A stretch of 64,000 nucleotides of DNA from Coriaria nepalensis (taxonomy: Eukaryota > Streptophyta > Magnoliopsida > Cucurbitales > Coriariaceae), in contig CP114498.1 in assembly GCA_027186245.1 (NCBI GenBank), forward strand, positions 1,619,501-1,683,500, given 5' to 3'. The notes below the pieces were generated by a model, which worked only from the letters and a program-made list of their open reading frames with translations, had not been told where the DNA came from and ran no database searches. The translations under genes were made by a program, and so were the position numbers. This document shows positions 12,285-25,254 of this stretch, in pieces. Each line of letters opens with the position of its first letter. The first letter of the stretch is position 1.

Positions 12285-15111
12285 TTTCCGTCTCTTTAAG
12301 TTTTTTTGTTTTTTTTTTTGTTTTTTTTTGTTTTGTCAATTTGGGAAGCAACCATTTTCTTGTTCTCTTTTGGCCAATGAAGAGCAATGAATTGAGTTTC
12401 TGTTTTTCAATTGGACCACAATTTAAACTATATTTTGTTTGGATTCTCTAATTCTACCCAGACGGTATACACGTCAAGAACACGTTAAATGTTGTTTCAA
12501 ATTAGAGTTTGACTAATTAGTATTTCTTGTGATGTTTTGAGAAGCGTTTATTTTGTATAATGGAGAAGATGCAGTAAGATTAGCTGCCGCCTTTCCACTC
12601 CTCTAATCAGTTGGTTCTCATAGTCTTGAGGTCGGATAAGCTAGGCACTAGCGCCTGTTCTAACAAGCACTGACACAATAGTTGATGGTATCGATCTCAA
12701 GCCAATCTAATTTGGTAACTCTATGTCTACTTCATCATTCGAGGGGTCGTCACTCACTCGGATAATATAAGAATTATCTTGTTTTCTTATCTCTGTCGAG
12801 TTGTCCGTAAGTTATCACCACCCCCTTGGCTGTCATGGAGTTTTAGAACAAATTATGAGTAAATATACATACAGGATTCAACTCCTCTTCATTTTAAGTT
12901 CACTGTAAAAGTGTTTAGTGTACTTACATATTGTTTTAAGGTGGAAATCATGAGTTCAAATATTTTATATTAGAACTTCTGATTCTAATTATGAAATGTG
13001 GTGAACTTAAATACAATGCATATTTTTAACAGTGCACTTAAAATGAAGATGATCGGAAGTTACTTCCATATAAATTATGTCTTATACTATAATCAATAAA
13101 AGAAGTAAAGTAGTGAGAAGCAAGGCAAAGTATACCAGCCGAATTATATCTCTCCTATAGACATTCTTCGAAAAACAAGTTCTTTTATTAGAAGTGTATA
13201 GTCATGGTCAAAAGATGTTAAGCCCCCCCCCCCCCCCCCCCAAGTAAGCGAAGTTGCTATCAGATTGTCCCATCGAGTACTACAAATACATAATTGCTTG
13301 GAGTTTAATTTCCATGATCATTAATTAGGTTTTGCAATGAGGAAAAGTAGCAAATATTGTTGTGAAGAATCTTCGTTAACGAGTCAACAAGTATTGAAGA
13401 ACGCCAAGAACCAACATGTTGTAATTAAAGGCATAGTCGTAGCTATTATTGGCCATAATGTCGGCAAATGGGTGTTATGATTAAGCTTCATTAGTAGGGT
13501 GAATACAAACTAACCCTTTTTTCACGTCAAGAAAGCGAATGCAAGTGTTCTTTTCCTTGGCAAAGGTAAATGACAGTTTTACGCGTTAATAAAGCAGCTG
13601 GTTCAAAGTTTGAAAAGGAGGAGTACCTTTAGACTAATGAGTGTCTTTGGTTGTATGGAAACTAGAAAGGCACTTGACAATGAACAAAGTTGATCATGGA
13701 CAACAACTTTTTTTGAAGGGGAAGGCAGTTTGGTGTAAAAGTCGGTGTGTGACGGCAAGGTGAAAGGGAAATAGTGAAACTTAAGCATTTTTTTTTAATG
13801 CTGTCTCTAATTTTGATACATAAGTACGTTAATACAACCTAAGCTAATAACATGTGTAAGTTTATACTTTGTAGTACCATCCGAGCATAAGTTTTGGGAT
13901 TCAGATAATATTATATGTTATATATCTTTTATTTACCATTTGCTTGTACGTTAATACAACCTAAGCTTATGTTGGATTTGTTTTCCAACAATCCAAGCTG
14001 ATATGACTATGAGGTTTCATTCTCTAAGCTTAATCATGTCGTTTATTCTTTATGAAATTCTTCTAGTAATTAGTGAGGTTGCTTTTTCTTCCTTTCATAA
14101 TCATTCGATTTGGAGCTAAATCTGAACATGATTAGAAAGTGCAATAAACTTGAAAGTTGAGAGAAAAAGCTAATTTGCTTTTTGCAATTTCATAAATAGA
14201 AAGCGATAATTATACGCTTTCATCTTCCTCTTTCTCTCTCTGTAATGTCAGGTACTATCACTTGATTCTATTCAACCCCCGAACAATCAATTAGTAACGT
14301 CCAAACAATGAAACAATGGCAAGGAAACGAATGAATTTTCCAATCATATATTATAGGAACTAAAAGTGTAGAAGTGGGTGGGGCCCTAAGTGGGTGGAGC
14401 CTGCTTGGAGATTCAACAATTTCACTGGGCCTATTAATGAGCTTGCTAAGCGGACAAGGCTTGAAGCCTTATTATATGCCAAGATTTGGGCCTGTTCGAA
14501 GAAGCCCAGTATGGGTTTGCTGATCCATTAGGCTCTCGCCACTTTTCCTAAGAAAGAAAAAGAGTATGTTTAAGCCTTAATGGTTGTAATTAATTAACAT
14601 TAATTAAGAAGTAAAATCACATTTGGCTACAAGAAAATGGCGGGGCCCATTAATGAAAGCAATCATTTCTGTTTTTGGGCTATAAATCTTCCTTGTACTA
14701 TATTATATATATAATATATGTGTCAAAACTAAACTAAACTTAACTTAACTTAACACATAAGAGGAATTTTAGGTAAAATTAGTGTACCGTTCGATCAATC
14801 TGTATAATAATATATAGAACCTTGATATGATGAATATGTAACATTTAGAGTTATAACTTTTATATTGATTGCATATCAGAAGGGTTTTCTCTTCTTCTAA
14901 GAAATGGAAAATCACAGATACAATAAGTGATTAAGGATAAAGCACAAGTTTTATTACAACGATTTATACATATGCTAGAAACTGCATCAGAGAATCTTCT
15001 AGAAACCCCAGATATGTATAGTACTGTACAAAAGGCAGGTCGGACTTAGATTTTCATGAACGTACACTTACCAGTTACCACCACATACTAATTACTAATA
15101 TCAAAAAAGTT
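12285..15111. other. Intergenic DNA, no gene recognised
   Basis: No coding potential that I can support. It contains a 19-base C homopolymer at 13223-13241 and T-rich tracts near 12300-12330. A 61-codon minus-strand open frame at 13603-13788 shows no family features. The last few hundred bases are probably the 3' flank and UTR of the downstream MYB gene. Confidence 0.55.
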
Positions 15112-16248
15112 CTAATGAATACAATTTCTAACTAAATTATTGTTAGCGGAAGAAATGAAAAGCTGCTGCTCATGATGATCAGTACTTACATGAGGAACAA
15201 ACATCTTGATCTCAAGATCTTCATCAATCCTCCACAGCGAGTCCGGATAATACCCCCAACAACTTGGAGAAGCCTCCACGGATATCGGAGGGCCGTTGAT
15301 CAAATCATCATAAACTAGAGATGGTTTCTCGACCGCCGAATAGTCTTCTATATCTTTCCAAATATCATCCATAGAAATGTTATTATAGCGCTTCTGATTG
15401 TTAACACCTTCTTCTTCTTCAATTATCTTCTTCTTCTTTCCGCCTGTATAGTAAGAGCTTTCTTCACCGACCTTCGACGTCGGCCTCAGTGAATCAACTG
15501 TCAGATTGGTCGATGCCGATGAGCAGCAGTTGGAAGATGAAGATGGTGGGGACATAGGCGATGATGATAATCTCGTCTTCATCTCTTGTGCCTTCTTCCT
15601 CATGTGAGTCCTCCAGTAATTTTTTATCTCGTTATCTGTACGTCCCGGAAACTTCCGAGCAATTCTTGACCATCTACGTGATATCAACGATCACAAACGA
15701 CCCTCCAAGGCAAAAGCTCAGTATATATACGTTAACAGTAGGGTAACAAAAGGAAATATTTGAAATTAATAGCTAGGGACCTTTTTGCAATTATGTAATT
15801 TCTCGAGGAAATGAAGTAATGAAGTACCTGTTGCCCCATTTGGCTTGAAGCTCAAGAACAAGACGTTCTTCTTGTAGGGTCATCTTCCCTCTTTTGAGAC
15901 CAGGATGAAGATAATTAACCCATCTCAGCCTGCAACTCTTCCCTGTTCTTTTCAGCCCTACAAATCAAAATAACCAAAAAGAAAAAGAAAAAAAAAGGAA
16001 AAATTTGTCAAGAAAAAAACTCTGGCAGCTCCTTTTAGAAGAGCTACCACCTTTAGGATCACACATGGGAAAAATATATGAAAGCCTAATTATACCTATT
16101 TTATTTTTTGTCTCCCGCCAACCTTCAAACCTGAAACTTTTGCTATGGAATCCCATCTTCGATCGCCGAGTATGGCCACAAAGTAGACCAGTTGAAGGTC
16201 TTCCTGTTCTGTCCATGGCCCCTTTCTGACATTTTCCTCTTGTGCCAT
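15112..16248 (-). CDS. R2R3-MYB transcription factor, MYB48/MYB59 type
   Basis: Nuclear DNA-binding transcription factor. Three exons: 16131-16248 (118 nt), 15828-15957 (130 nt, the usual size of exon 2 in R2R3-MYBs) and 15673 down to 15112, giving about 269 aa. The protein opens [20 protein letters not shown]. Repeat R2 (about residues 9-60) has the regularly spaced tryptophans of KGPW, RRW and [12 protein letters not shown]3 (about 61-112) has [20 protein letters not shown], followed by [14 protein letters not shown], the signature of the MYB48/MYB59 clade. R3 starts with [12 protein letters not shown], where the first Trp is absent as in this clade. The C-terminal half is Ser-rich then acidic (IIEEEEGVN), a possible activation region. 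All splice sites are GT-AG. Which paralogue (MYB48 or MYB59) cannot be settled here. Confidence 0.92.
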
Positions 16249-19200
16249 TCTTTCTCTACTTGATCTCTTTTGCTCTTGCTCCCTGATCTTTGCTACCTCT
16301 CTGTTTGCTTTATTCCTCCTTGCTGATACTTTATGGGAAAAGGAAAGATGCTTCCAGTTGTATATATAATAAGAGTTAATATAGTGGCCTGTGGCCTGCG
16401 GAGGTAAGTGATAATGTTTTTGTTTGTTTTATATACTTTTTTTTTTTTCTTACAGCTTTGAATCCCAACCGTACATCTATGTCACGCGTAAACATTTTAT
16501 GTATATTATAATTGATAAGGAACCTTATGGCATATGTGTGTCACCCATTACAAATCAAAATAATCAATATGTAAGATTTTGATATGTTGATGTAACTTTC
16601 ATCACTAGGAGTAGTACTCCTCCCCTTCATATTATCAATTACAACCAATAATATAATAATATAATAATATATATATATATATATATAATTATTTTATTTT
16701 TTTTAAGGAAAAAATTAGAAGAGAAGCAATCACAAGTTGAAGAGGAAATGGGGAAGAATCTCGTGGAGGGTTGGTATGTCTTGGTTTAAATAATTAAGAT
16801 CTTATATGTGAGAGAGGATTGTATTATCTCCTTCCATATTCATTAGTGTGTTGGTTGATATTCAAGTTTCAAACTATCCAAATCTTATAAATACATAAAT
16901 AAAATTATTAAATTAATATTTTATATGTTATATCGATTGTATTAGTAGACAGAAAAAGATGCATTACTTACCTTCAACTTTGTCAAAATTCAAGTTTTAA
17001 TCTAAAATTATTACTTTTTTTTTATAAATGAATCCTAAAATTTGCATTAAGAATATAATATTGCCCACCTCTACATATTTTTTTTCTGGCTCTGCCCCTT
17101 ATATATATATATAATGCATGTTTCCGTAAGCCATGGAGTATGATCATCTAAATCACTGCCAACTTCAATTTGAAAGTTCATATTGGTTTATGAACATTAA
17201 TGCAACTTTCTTGATTATAATATATAACATATCCAAATGCTGCATGGACATTGAAGAAAAATGCTAAAAAGTTACGTAAAGGCTAAAGGGAACAAGCTTA
17301 TATATGGGAATTACTAAACTTTGCATCTCTCCGAATCCAACATGAGAGGAGGAAAATAAAGTAGCAATAATAATAAGTCGATTATATATAGAAAAATAGA
17401 TATGGGGTAAGGGAGCTAATTCACATAGGAGGAAATATGCTTTCATTTGGTTAGTAGTAAACATTAAACAAGGTATATCCACCACCCTCATTGAGAGGTT
17501 TCAACTTGATTTAGAGCCATAAAAGGAAGAGAGAAGAAAGATAACTTTTAAGGTGTATTATATCTAGACCGATCAATCTTAATCATATATATCAGTTTTA
17601 TAATATCTTATAATATATTATATTAATTATTTTTAAGAGAAAAATAACTTATCGTAATTGCATCACTAGATATAGATCAACGCGTCAGGCCATACCGGGG
17701 CGGGGCAGGGCGGAGATGTACATTAGTCTAATACTATTAACTTGTGATATATCCCTTTTTCTTTTTCTTCGTTGCATGGCTGCAATCATGTTTTGGCAAC
17801 GTCAAAGGAAGGATAGTAATTAAGAATAAACCTTTGATAAAAATATATTAGTATATATAGTATTGGTATCATTGTTAACTTGACAGCTGGTATGGGTGCT
17901 TTGGAATTTAATTTAATTAGGGAAAAAAAGAAAAAGAAAAAAAAAAAAGAGATATAGTGGAATTTTAGGTTTTTAGCATCATACACGTTCCTATATAATT
18001 TATTACTAATTATACTTTGGACCCACTATTATTATTTATTTATATATGTGGTGCTCAAGGACCTGATTGTTAAAAATAAGATTGACCCATTACGATCTGG
18101 ACCTCACCTGGTAATTGTGCTCACTCCACTTAAATTTGTATCTCTTCTTATCTAAAACAAATGCTGATGATCTCTTGTTTAATCTCTTCATCATTTGTGG
18201 CCTTGGTCTGTTCATTATCATATTATCGATGATGGAAATAGTTAAATAATATTATCTCCATTAAACTAACGTCCAAATATATATGTTTAATCTTCCACAT
18301 TGATCATTTCGATCTTTAGAATGTGTGATAACATTTGGAAAGATGCTTATGTAAGCATGTGGCGTATCCCTGATCAGGATATAATTAATGTAGATGTTGG
18401 TCCGACTTTATATACCCGAGCATTATTAGATCTGATCGATCCGATTATTGCTCACTCTTAATATATATTATTATATCATTAAATAAATAAATCAATTAGA
18501 TATTAATATTTAAAAGAAATGAAAGTTAAATCTTTAATTTAATAGTAATTTGAATGAAAATTTAATTTAATTTTGATAATTAAGATATTTTAAAATAATA
18601 TGAAGATCTCCCAAAGGTAGAAAAACAAAAAAAAACAAAGAATATCAATTAGAATTAGTATCATTGGAATTATTAATAATTAAAAAATATGTAAAGATAT
18701 TTTAAAATAATAATATGAAGATCTCCGAAAATAGAAAAAATCAAAAATCAATTTATTATTATTATTTTTTTGGGTGGTAATGTTTCACTTTCATTTGTCG
18801 GATAACTAGCACTACTTATCTTACTATTTCGGTGGTAATGTTTCCCTTTCATTTGTCGGATAACTAGCACACTCATCTTACTCTATCAATGCTACTGTCG
18901 ATGTCAATTGTCAGACATCCACGCAAGAACATGTTGGGATTTTATGATCTCCACTGAATTTTTTTATTTATTTTTTAAAACCAATATAAATAATAATAAT
19001 AATAATCATCATAATCAGAAACATGCCTTAGTTACGCTGATGAACTATATATGACAAGAGCCCTATTAGTGTTTCATTCAGGCAGATCATGAAAACTGTA
19101 GTTTCCATCGTTTCTCAAACTGTATCAGGTTGATAATGAAATTTCTGGTTATAATAATATTTGGAAATGTCAACTAACCGTAGACCGTAGTCATATAAAA

Positions 19201-19439
19201 ATGTTTTATCTCAGATCGATAACAAAACATATAGCAAAGTAGAAACAAACAAAATAGAAGCTATAGTGAAGCGAAGTCTTGTCAAATAAAAGGAAAAGAG
19301 AGAGCAATAAAAATGGCGATAAGATCATTGCATGAACTACTATAGTGTCAGTAGTGGGTGTATACATCTTGAATATTTTAGACCAAAAACGTTTACGTAT
19401 GTTTCTTTTCTTTCAAAAAAAAAAAAAAAAAAACTTTAT
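16249..19439. other. MYB upstream region and AT-rich intergenic DNA
   Basis: The first few hundred bases should contain the MYB promoter. The transcript leader lies around 16250-16330. Beyond it I see no gene. Features are an AT microsatellite at about 16665-16690, A/T homopolymers, a short GC-rich patch near 17693-17715 (CCGGGGCGGGGCAGGGCGG), and the local duplications listed separately at 18583-18887. Confidence 0.55.
18773..18887. repeat. 58-bp direct tandem duplication
   Basis: Two adjacent copies, 18773-18830 and 18831-18887, both begin GGTGGTAATGTTTC and share CTTTCATTTGTCGGATAACT, differing by a few substitutions. It is a recent tandem duplication in non-coding DNA. A second, diverged direct repeat (AAGATATTTTAAAATAAT...GAAGATCTCC) lies just upstream near 18583-18614 and 18694-18728. 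Confidence 0.85.
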
Positions 19440-19745
19440 TGCGAAGAAAACGGATGGTTCGGTTAGAAAAATTCCGGAGGGAAAAAATAATCTTGTAAAA
19501 AACTCACTGCCGGCCGATCAGGCCCAGAAAAACACTCTTCAAAGCCCTTCCCAAAGACACCCGCTGCATCCCCCTCAAACACAACCCTCTGCCACCCATG
19601 AAATTTAGCCAAATCACAGGCTTCTATTATTCTCTAAGAGCTTTAGCTTCTGTTAAAAACAATGATAAACTTGTCAAAGTTAATACCCTGACAGAAGCCA
19701 AGCTATATCTCTGGATAATCCCCATTAGATTACTGCAACTCATAC
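19440..19745 (-). pseudogene. Remnant of an RNase H-like (RVT_3) domain
   Basis: On the minus strand a frame-shifted reading gives EAKALRE, then, after a stop or shift, CDLAKFHGWQRVVFEGDAAG. This resembles the EAKAL...A...GW..V.FEGD core of plant RNase H-like domains found in LINE-derived reverse-transcriptase proteins. Stops interrupt the frame, and no reverse transcriptase or endonuclease domain adjoins it. I take it as a decayed retroelement fragment. The assignment rests on one short motif. Confidence 0.4.
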
Positions 19746-22255
19746 CATTTGCCTCAATGAAGAATAATGAATCATCCATCCACACACACACACACGCAAA
19801 AAAACAAAAGGAGAGAAAGTATAAGACAACTTCTTGCTAGCTTTTGGCCTCTAACCATTCATTCCACCACTACTTTTGTTACAAGTCTGGATAAGACATC
19901 CGCTACAAAAAGAAACAGGTATTGAGAGGTTTGATCTTCTTATCGTATCCCCCTAGTAGCTTTCAGCTTACAAATCCTTTTCCCATTTACCACTAAAGAA
20001 TAAGAGACCATTGTGACACATTTCATTATCCATGTAATCCATATAGTATAAAACCTCATTTTTCTCAACGCAGCTTCCAAAAAATCTCATTCAACACGAT
20101 TATTCATATCAAACTTCAAGACAGTCCCATACTTCTTACCCTTTCTCTTGAAAAACTTAACCACCATAATATTATTTTAAATTTATCTTTTTGGCACAAA
20201 AGCACCTTGTTTCAGTGTAAACGCTGACGAATGTGGGTAGGGGGGATAAAATGCACTAAAAACTGGTGGCATATATGACCACCCAACCCATATACCACTT
20301 TCTTATATCTTCATTGGCATTAGCCCTAGCTATACCTCATAACAATAAGCACAAAAGTGGAAAGCCAGTTATCTTTCATCTCTGTCCTTAGTCTCTTTTC
20401 AAAATTTTTTTTTTTTTTTTAAATATAATATATGATAAGGAGATTTTACTAAACTAAGTGGGCATGTTGTTTAGTCCTCCTCGCCGTGGGGGAAAAATGG
20501 GCAAAAGTGCGCAAAGGTTGCGTCAGATTTTGATTTAAGTGGAATTGTTAACAGTGTCCATTTTTTAGGGAGAGGCATATTCGGAATTTGATGCAAGTTT
20601 GTAAACAAAGATTAAACCAATTTTTGGCTCTTAAAGTCACGTGATTTACGTCTCATTGCTTGAGTTTTTATTAAAATCATAAATTTGTTATAATTTATAA
20701 TCAATTGAATTAAGTTTTGAGTGGAATTTATGTATGTTTTTAGTATTAGATGTTGTGTTATTTTAATAACTTAATAAATATATTTAAATTATTAATAATT
20801 ATATTTATATATTATAAGAATTTTTAATCTCCATAATTTCATTTCATTCTCCTTAATTTCTCTTATCATCTATCTTTTAGTGTGACCAATTAAGAGAAAT
20901 AAATTAATTTATATCAATTTTTAATTAACGTTATGCCGTTATCATTATTTTAACATAACATTAAGAACAATCGGAAATGAGTACAATGAATTAATAAAAC
21001 AGAAAATAAGATCCAATAAAGAAGGGCTACTACGAAACAAATTGGATGAGGGAATAGTAACGTAATCAGATTCTCTACGGTTTATAAGAAAGCGTATAGA
21101 ATTTGGTCCCCAAAACATATAATAATATTGAACAACTTTTTATTACAATAGGATTAGAGCAACAACTTTTTTCTTGTGAAAAGCCATGAAGAAAAAATCT
21201 ACTAGTCGAGGCTTCTTGTTGGCCCAAATAATATCTATTTGGGCTATGATTTTGGGAGCTCTTTAGCCCATTGGAATGTTAGCATGGGCATAGTATATCA
21301 CTGATCATTTCGACCCTTTTGGCCCAATTTTTAGTACATTATAGTAGCCTATAAAAATAAAGTACACATATGGAACCGAAGCAGATTCGATCATTATTTT
21401 ATTGTCTTTTGTTTATATTTGTATCTAAATTTTAATTATTTTTATAAATTTAATAATTAAAAAATATGCAAAATCACTTTCTAAATTTGAGTTTTAGGTA
21501 TAAGTTTCCAGTTCATGTCGAATTATAGTTTTTAATCTATGAATCCGTTAGATGAAAATAGATAGCAGAAATTTACGGATATTAATAGATAAGAGGAAAG
21601 CCACGTGCGATGAAATCCGCTTTCCTTATATTTTAAACATGGACCAAAAAGAAAAGTAGTATAATATAACGATAGAAATAATTAATTGTAAGAGTCAACC
21701 ACGTTTGACCGGAAACTGACCGGAGAAGTTTTCTGGGCCCACCTCTTGCGGACTAATGAGGGTACACTCCCACATGCAAATACGTGTCGGAGAGCATGGG
21801 AAGTAGTCTAAACACTTGGACTTTTTCGCCGATTTTATAGACTTAACTCACCTTCCCCCACCCCCTCTTCCACACTCTATATTATTATTATTACATTATA
21901 TATATCACGGATGTTTACTCTCGAGTACTAAAAGACGTAACCGCTAAACGACGACCGTCTGATGTGCTGCTGCTGGAGAGAATATCACAAGGACTACAGT
22001 ACAGAACCAAACCTTTGCCTGCATACACCATACAGCGGCGGGAGGAAGATGCGTACAGGCTGGCGCTATCTGCACTCAATTTATGGTCCTGATCTTATTA
22101 TTATATATAATTAAAATAAATATTTTCCCTTTAAATTCCTAAATATATTTCCTAATTCCGTCCATCCTACATAATACTACTCTTCCGAATCATAAAATTC
22201 GATCTGGACCGTCTAATGTACCTGATTTGTTTTACGAATGTTACTGTGATGGGAT

Positions 22256-22306
<51 letters not shown>

Positions 22307-23358
22307 CATGGGTCAAAGTTAGTTGGATACAATAGAGAAGGAAGATTGGTCAGCCTACCTTTCTATCTTTTGATTTTTGAGTGACGTAAGCGTTGGCAAT
22401 CAAAAGAAATGGAGAGAGATGCTCCTCAGCCATCGTGTCATAAATGTCAAAGGTCAATCTCTATTATTGTGGTTGCGATTTTATTACTGATAATCTAATA
22501 TATGAAATTAATTTTGTAAGAAATAAATACTCTCAATTATATTTTAATTAAATATTATTTTTTAAAATTATATCTTATTAAAAATAATATTTATAATTAA
22601 ATTTTAATTTTATATAACACATAATCAAATAATTAATATTTAAAATCATTATATGATATACATTTTAAATATCAATAATTTGATGATCCAAAACTTATGG
22701 GTGTGAAAACTCCCACCTATCTATGTTAAGTGTTTTTTTGGTCATAAAGGAAAATATTTTGTTCTCCTCTTTTGTTGTGTAGTTGTTGTCTGCCGCATCT
22801 GCGGTTTTTTTTTATTAATTCATTCTATTTTCCTCTTTAATTAAAACTAATAATAAAATAAAATATTTATTTATTTTTATTTTTACTTAATTAAAAATAT
22901 TTTTATTTTTATTCTTATTTAAATAAATATTTTTAATATGAATTAAAATAAATATTTATTTATATATTTCTTAAATTATATTATGATAATGATATAATTT
23001 TTAAATTTTTTTCTTTAAATAAATATTAAATAATTATTATTCTTATTTTTTTTTATTTCCTATATAATTAAATAAATATTAAAAAATCATAATTTTTCTT
23101 TTATCGATTTTATTTTTATTTATCATTCTCATTTTGCCACCCAAAAGTCAGAACGAATCCATCCTACATTTCTCCTTCCCCTCCCAAAACCAAAACGTCA
23201 TACCTCTCTCTTTCTCTGGTTCGTTCTTTTTGTTTTTTTTTCTCTGGGTAAATAATTTTCCCTCCTCGATGAATTGTTTCCCTCTGGCCAAACAGTTTTC
23301 TTCTCTGTGACTGTTTCTTTGATCAGTATGCGTTGTTCTTGATGCAGAGTAGTGGAGA
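19746..23358. other. Intergenic DNA and SOSEKI upstream region
   Basis: No further gene is recognisable. A GA microsatellite occupies 22261-22304. A GC-richer block at about 21600-22080 carries CACGTG and ACGTG-type motifs (GCCACGTGCG, TACGTGTCGG) and may be a distal promoter element. AT-rich low-complexity DNA fills 22500-23140. The CT-rich stretch at 23160-23280 looks like the 5' leader of the following SOSEKI gene. Confidence 0.5.
22261..22304. repeat. (GA)22 microsatellite
   Basis: An uninterrupted GA dinucleotide repeat of 44 bp, about 1.05 kb upstream of the SOSEKI start codon. Confidence 0.97.
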
Positions 23359-25254
23359 ATGGCGGTCACCTCCAGCGGAAGATCAATGGAGCTTCTTCAA
23401 ATTCCGAAGATGAGGAAAGACAGTGAGACCAGTCCCGAACGGAATAAAGTCTGGGTTGAACCGAAGCTCAAGTACAATCTGAGACTACCTGTTGTTTACT
23501 ATCTTTCCAGGAATGGACAGCTCGAGCATCCTCATTTCATGGAAGTTCCTCTTTCTTCTCCTGAAGGACTCTATCTCAGAGGTAATCTCACGCCAAATTT
23601 TGACCAAATTGCTTAATTACTCCATATCATCTCATGAGTTTGTTTGGCTTCTGAGAAGGTGAGAGGAAAATTGAGTTTTACTCTGTTTTACTAGAATTTG
23701 GCTACACTTTCGCCTTAAATTACTCTCTCTGTTTCACTCTGCTTCGGTTTCAGATGTGATCAACCGCTTGAACATTCTCAGAGGCAAAGGCATTGCGAGC
23801 ATGTATTCGTGGTCATCTAAACGGTATACACTCACCGATCTCCAAACCGTCCGATTTAGTTAACTTTTTTCTCCTCCGATTTTTGTACCTGATTTTAGTG
23901 TTCAATCCGATTCAATGGCGCAGGAGCTACAAGAACGGATTCGTCTGGAACGATTTGTGTGAGAACGATTTCATATATCCAGCTCATGGCAAAGAGTACG
24001 TTCTTAAAGGATCGGCGCTTCCCGATCCGTCACTGAGCAGCAGAAACGATGCGGCGTCGTCCTCCTCAAGGTCTCTCCGACCTCCAGAGTTGCAGAAATC
24101 CGACGAGGAGTCCGATTTCCCGGTGGTCGCTCGCCGGAGAAATCAGTCGTGGAGCGCGATCGACCTCCACGAGTACAAAGTCTACAAGCTGCCGGAGACA
24201 AGCTCCGAGTCATCCGGAAAATGCGCCGCGGCCGACGCGTCGACTCAGACAGACGATAAACGGAGGAGAAGACGAGCGGCTAGAGATGCAGAGCGGGTGG
24301 AGGAAACGCGGGGAGTGAAAAGTCAAGGAGAAATTAATGAGGTTCAAAGCACTGAGTTGAGCAGGGACGAGATTTCTCCTCCACCGTCGGATTCAAGCCC
24401 AGAAACCTTAGAATCGCTGATGAAGGCTGATGGACGGCTAATACTAACCAACAGCAACGCCAACGAAGGCACGTGTGCAAATCTAACGGCCGATAATTTC
24501 CCTAGCGGGAGGATGAAGGCATCATCTGTTTTTATGCAGTTACTATCGTGCGGTTCACTCTCGTTCAACGACTGTAGTCACACGCTAGTTAAGGATCAAC
24601 GGTTAACCTTAATTGGGCCCTGTAAGTCAAAGCTACCCCGCGGTGCAGGAAATCAATTTTCTAAAGAAGCTGCTGTGGCTCGTCCGGAAATTAATAGTTT
24701 TCCGGGAGTTAGACTGGAAGATAAAGAGTATTTTAGCGGGAGTTTTATCGAGACCAAAAGGTCAGAAACTCCCAATCTAAAGAGGTCCTCTTCTTACAAT
24801 GCAGATAGGTAATTAATTTATCATCTTCCTCTTCATCTAAATGCTCTTATTACTTGGAGCCTTGTTCTTTCTGCCTTTCCATCTTTTTGTCTGGTTAATG
24901 ATCACCTCTCTATTCAAAAGGAGCTTCTCATTGTTCTTATATGAGGTCAAAATGGACAAATACTGTTTCGGTTGCTTTTATACATTGAAAGCTACTGATG
25001 GGAATAAATTAGCTGTTTCTTGATTTGGTTATTGGAATAATGAATCTATTTTCGTTGGCAGGGGTTCAGAAATGCAGTATTCGAGAGAAAAAAAGATGGA
25101 TGGAGTACGTGCAAAGTGCATACCGAGGAAGCATAAGTCACAGAATTCAACGAAGAAAGTAGAAGCTAGTAGTTACAACGACAGCAAGGATGGCTCTCGA
25201 ATCAGTAGTACTACTAGTCAACATGGAAGCAAAAGACACGATGAATGCAATTAA
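23359..25254 (+). CDS. SOSEKI (DUF966) polarity protein, four exons
   Basis: SOSEKI proteins polymerise through an N-terminal DIX-like domain and localise to cell corners, reading out tissue polarity. Exons are 23359-23581, 23754-23823, 23924-24808 and 25062-25254, all GT-AG with continuous frame, giving about 456 aa. The DIX-like region spans roughly residues 28-120: VWVEPKLKYNLRLPVVYYLS, then LEHPHFMEVPL, DVINRLNILRGKGIASMYSW and YKNGFVWNDLCENDFIYPAH, all conserved in the family. A disordered Ser/charged region follows, with an STQTDDKRRRRR block. A conserved middle motif, SVFMQLLSCGSLSF, and a small basic C-terminal exon ending KRHDECN complete it. The start ATG sits after a CT-rich leader, and the DIX domain begins soon after it. 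The number within the SOK family is not assigned. Confidence 0.94.

Noticed and set aside
17693..17715. GC-rich patch CCGGGGCGGGGCAGGGCGG
   Set aside because: It could suggest G-quadruplex formation, but only one short run is present and no promoter adjoins it.
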